A DNA stretch of 21,291 nucleotides from Apostichopus californicus. Its lineage: Eukaryota; Echinodermata; Holothuroidea; Aspidochirotida; Stichopodidae. The notes beneath the pieces were generated by a model that did not search any database, was not told the DNA's origin, and saw only the letters and a program-made list of their open reading frames with translations. Shown one piece after another: positions 19,150-21,291 of the stretch. Where the stretch lies: the NCBI GenBank assembly GCA_020650975.1, contig JAIPMN010009682.1:3442-24732 (forward strand), given 5' to 3'. A program made the translations under genes and the position numbers. Each line of letters begins with the position of its first letter. Positions within the stretch are counted from its first letter, which is position 1.

Positions 19150-20880
19150 TCAAAAATGGAAAATTGCTAATATATGTACATTGTAGGAGAGATGTGTAGG
19201 TTTGGTGAAAAGAACACCAGCTTTGGGGCTAGTAAAAGTCCCGTTTTGGTAGATCATATGCCTACCACTAAGTTTGTTTAATTTTAATTCACTTTAATCT
19301 CCAAAGTGTTGGCATGTGATACCAATGTATCATTTAACCTACTGCATTTGGTGGTATTTAGTTTACGATGCATTCCTAATGTGACATAAAGGACTACTGC
19401 AGTCGTCTGCCTTCAAAGCTGATTTTGGTCGTCAGAAAAGGAAGTTTTTTGTTTTCTGATGGAGGATTGGAGGACCCCTAAAAATTACCCTGTAAAAGTA
19501 AATGTCAACTTTACACAAATTACAGACACTGTCCAGATATCAGCCTCAGAAGAAAAACACAATCGCATCGACTTATTACGCAAGATGCAAAATGCAGTCC
19601 AGAAGGATAAAAAACTTACCCAAAATATTAGATTTTCAAAGATTTCATGCCAATAAAGTTGACACATTAGTTTTCATTTTAAGTGTTATCCTGCATAATG
19701 ATTATTCATGAGCAGTACCGTATATCTTACATTCATTACTTAGCTTTCTCCTTGGCGGACGAGAAAGCTATCCTAGAAAGTCGGGCGAAAATGTTATTAA
19801 GCAGACTCTTAAATTTTAATGTTTTTTGACTGCTAACATTTCAGACTATAGAAGGGCTAGGAAAAAGCTCCACAAAACTTGAATAAAACCGTTGTCAAGG
19901 CAATTCAGTCCTGAAGGTAGATCTTAAATCTGGCAAGTTCCCAAGTTTCTCATACTCCTGACATAACCCTGACACATTCGTGTTACGAAAAACTACATTG
20001 TCGTATGACAGTTTTCTGTTCCGAGTTCATTGGACAACAGCAGTCAGTGTGAGATGAAGTGACTTTTGCAACCTTCGTGGGAATTTTGTATGGCAGATTG
20101 TTGGCTTAAAAGTTTTCCAGGAATGAATGCCATTGTAATGGCTTCAGTCATGCAAGACTGGTAAAACCGTCTGCCAAAGTCAATGTTTGCTTAATTAAGG
20201 CAGACCTGAGCCTGACCTGTATATGACAGGGATCGTAATCGCAAAATGAGCTGTCTAGTCTAGGCCAGCTCACAAATATCGACCAGACCATACACACGAT
20301 GGACAATGCATTTATTACGATGGCTGCCCCTACAAACCTTGTCTTGTGTGTAGGCTTGTACCAGTTATGCGAATGTTCATTTTAGGAGTTGGCAGGCATA
20401 TTTTCATATACATGCATATATATCGATATATATCTATGTCCTGGAATTCGCGGTACATCAATGTACCACCGACACTGTGTTGAATGTATGTAAATTGATA
20501 ACAATAGATAACAGCACTGAAGATATTCCTTTGCCAAGTTGGTGAAATGTTTTATGTTATTTTTGTGGCAGCGGGGGACACAGATGTGTGACCGCAGAAA
20601 TGAAAGGGAAAAAAAACACGCGTTAAAAAAACAAAACAGAAATCTGCAATTCCGTGGAAACAGCCAATGCCTGTTAAAGGCCCCTGGAGGGCATCTAAAA
20701 AAATATGCATTTTTTTTCTTTTTTCATTTCTTTGGATGGCTGGATATTTGTCTAATTTAGTATTAAATAAAACTGCATTCAGATGTTAATAATTCATGAA
20801 TTTTCATTTCCTCATTCAACTGATTTCCTGATTTCTAATAAAGGTACTCACTGAGTACGCCTGAGTAAACCAAACATTTG
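19150..20880. other. No gene recognised
   Basis: AT-rich DNA. It holds a short dispersed-repeat arm near 19393-19440 and an 18-bp perfect palindrome at 20416-20433. The plus-strand frame at 19459-19656 has a natural-looking amino-acid mix but no recognised domain and overlaps other open frames, so I do not call it a gene. Confidence 0.45.
20416..20433. repeat. Perfect 18-bp palindrome
   Basis: ATATATATCGATATATAT reads the same on both strands. A second small palindrome, GGTACAT-CA-ATGTACC, follows at about 20451-20466. Both are probably chance products of an AT-rich stretch. Confidence 0.7.
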
Positions 20881-21026
20881 TTTAAAGGAGACACAAACAC
20901 TAATATAATTATTGGCCAAACAGCTTTTAAAAAGGAAAACTTTATTCCATTTAAGAGATATCACAGACTTAATGTTTCTTCACCCACAAGGCTGAAGACT
21001 TGAGCAAGTCTAAATATGACATCATA
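20881..21026 (+). repeat. Interspersed repeat, copy 2 (plus orientation)
   Basis: Partner of 9035-9222 in opposite orientation. It starts TTTAAAGGAGACACAAACAC and contains TTAATGTTTCTTCACCCACA and GACTTGAGCAAGTCT. It has no open frame. Confidence 0.8.
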
Positions 21027-21045
21027 ATAACACCATGTGCATGAA

Positions 21046-21085
21046 TTTTGTTTTGTTTTGTTTTTCTTTATTTTATTTTATTATA
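21046..21085. repeat. T-rich simple sequence
   Basis: TTTTGTTTTGTTTTG followed by TTTATTTTATTTTATT. A (TTTTG)n/(TTTTA)n low-complexity tract with no gene content; nothing else is recognised to the end of the window. Confidence 0.6.
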
Positions 21086-21291
21086 TAAAAACATCTCGGG
21101 AAAGTAAAATCTTTCAGATCCTAGAGGCACTAGGACATCACAGATTTACAAAAACGACAGTGTCCAGATATTTAAATTAGGATATCACACGAACGAACGG
21201 AACAGGATGTTTTCTTACTGTAGATGTTTGGCAGAGTTATTCTTCACAACAATTTTTGTCATATAAACCAAAGAATTATTGTTGAGTTTGT

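Larger units (their letters stand above)
2693..21291 (-). other. Probable large intron upstream of the SHP2 exon (partial)
   Basis: This is everything upstream of the acceptor. It would be at least 18.6 kb of intron, unless a diverged exon was missed. I looked on the minus strand for the beginning of the second SH2 domain (WFHG and GSFLVRES segments) and for the first SH2 domain (YDLYGGEKF) and found neither. The stretch is filled with repeats listed separately. An unrelated nested gene is possible but nothing supports one. Confidence 0.55.

Noticed and set aside
19459..19656. 65-codon plus-strand frame with a hydrophilic, natural-looking composition
   Set aside because: No similarity that I recognise; open frames on the other strand and in a second plus frame cover the same bases, so the openness is not frame-specific.

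Overview
The window looks like intronic DNA from an AT-rich metazoan genome. Only one protein-coding exon can be supported. On the minus strand at 2576-2692 lies a 117-bp exon with a good acceptor and donor. It encodes the last third of the second (C-terminal) SH2 domain of an SHP2-type protein tyrosine phosphatase (PTPN11 / corkscrew family). Its length, phase and boundaries match human PTPN11 exon 5 as I remember it. This fixes the gene direction (right to left). On this reading 2693-21291 is upstream intron and 1-2575 is downstream intron; I found no other SHP2 exon on the minus strand. The organism is probably a marine invertebrate deuterostome, perhaps an echinoderm. That rests on the vertebrate-like SHP2 exon, the low GC, the many poly-G/poly-C tracts and the LINE tails; it is inference, not proof.

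Layout from left to right: 1-400, degenerate ~120-bp tandem repeats. 401-1860, unrecognised, apart from a short dispersed-repeat arm near 590-640. 1864-2200, the 3' end of a CR1/L2-like LINE (plus strand, frameshifted). 2272-2310, a strong G-quadruplex tract. 2576-2692, the SHP2 exon. 3617-4130 and 6913-7025, two members of a short terminal-inverted-repeat (MITE-like) family. 5440-6020, a minisatellite of five ~107-120-bp units. 7221-7800, four diverged copies of a 150-200-bp unit. 9035-9222 and 20881-21026, an inverted pair of one interspersed repeat. 10243-10310, a 10-N assembly gap whose two flanks are the same sequence. 11515-11885 and 12352-12712, two diverged copies of a ~350-bp segment. 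13406-13988, a nested tandem array. 14254-14318, a 65-bp near-perfect hairpin. 14578-14907, a second LINE 3' end. 18582-18709, an exact 64-bp tandem duplication. The rest is unique-looking AT-rich DNA with microsatellites.

None of the other short open frames (60-103 codons) resembles a known protein or shows coding features; I treat them as chance. I see no tRNA, rRNA, CRISPR, operon or prokaryotic signals. I found no clear new biological system. The most unusual items are the 65-bp hairpin, the dimeric minisatellite and the MITE-like family, all of which could be tested with genome-wide searches and small-RNA data.
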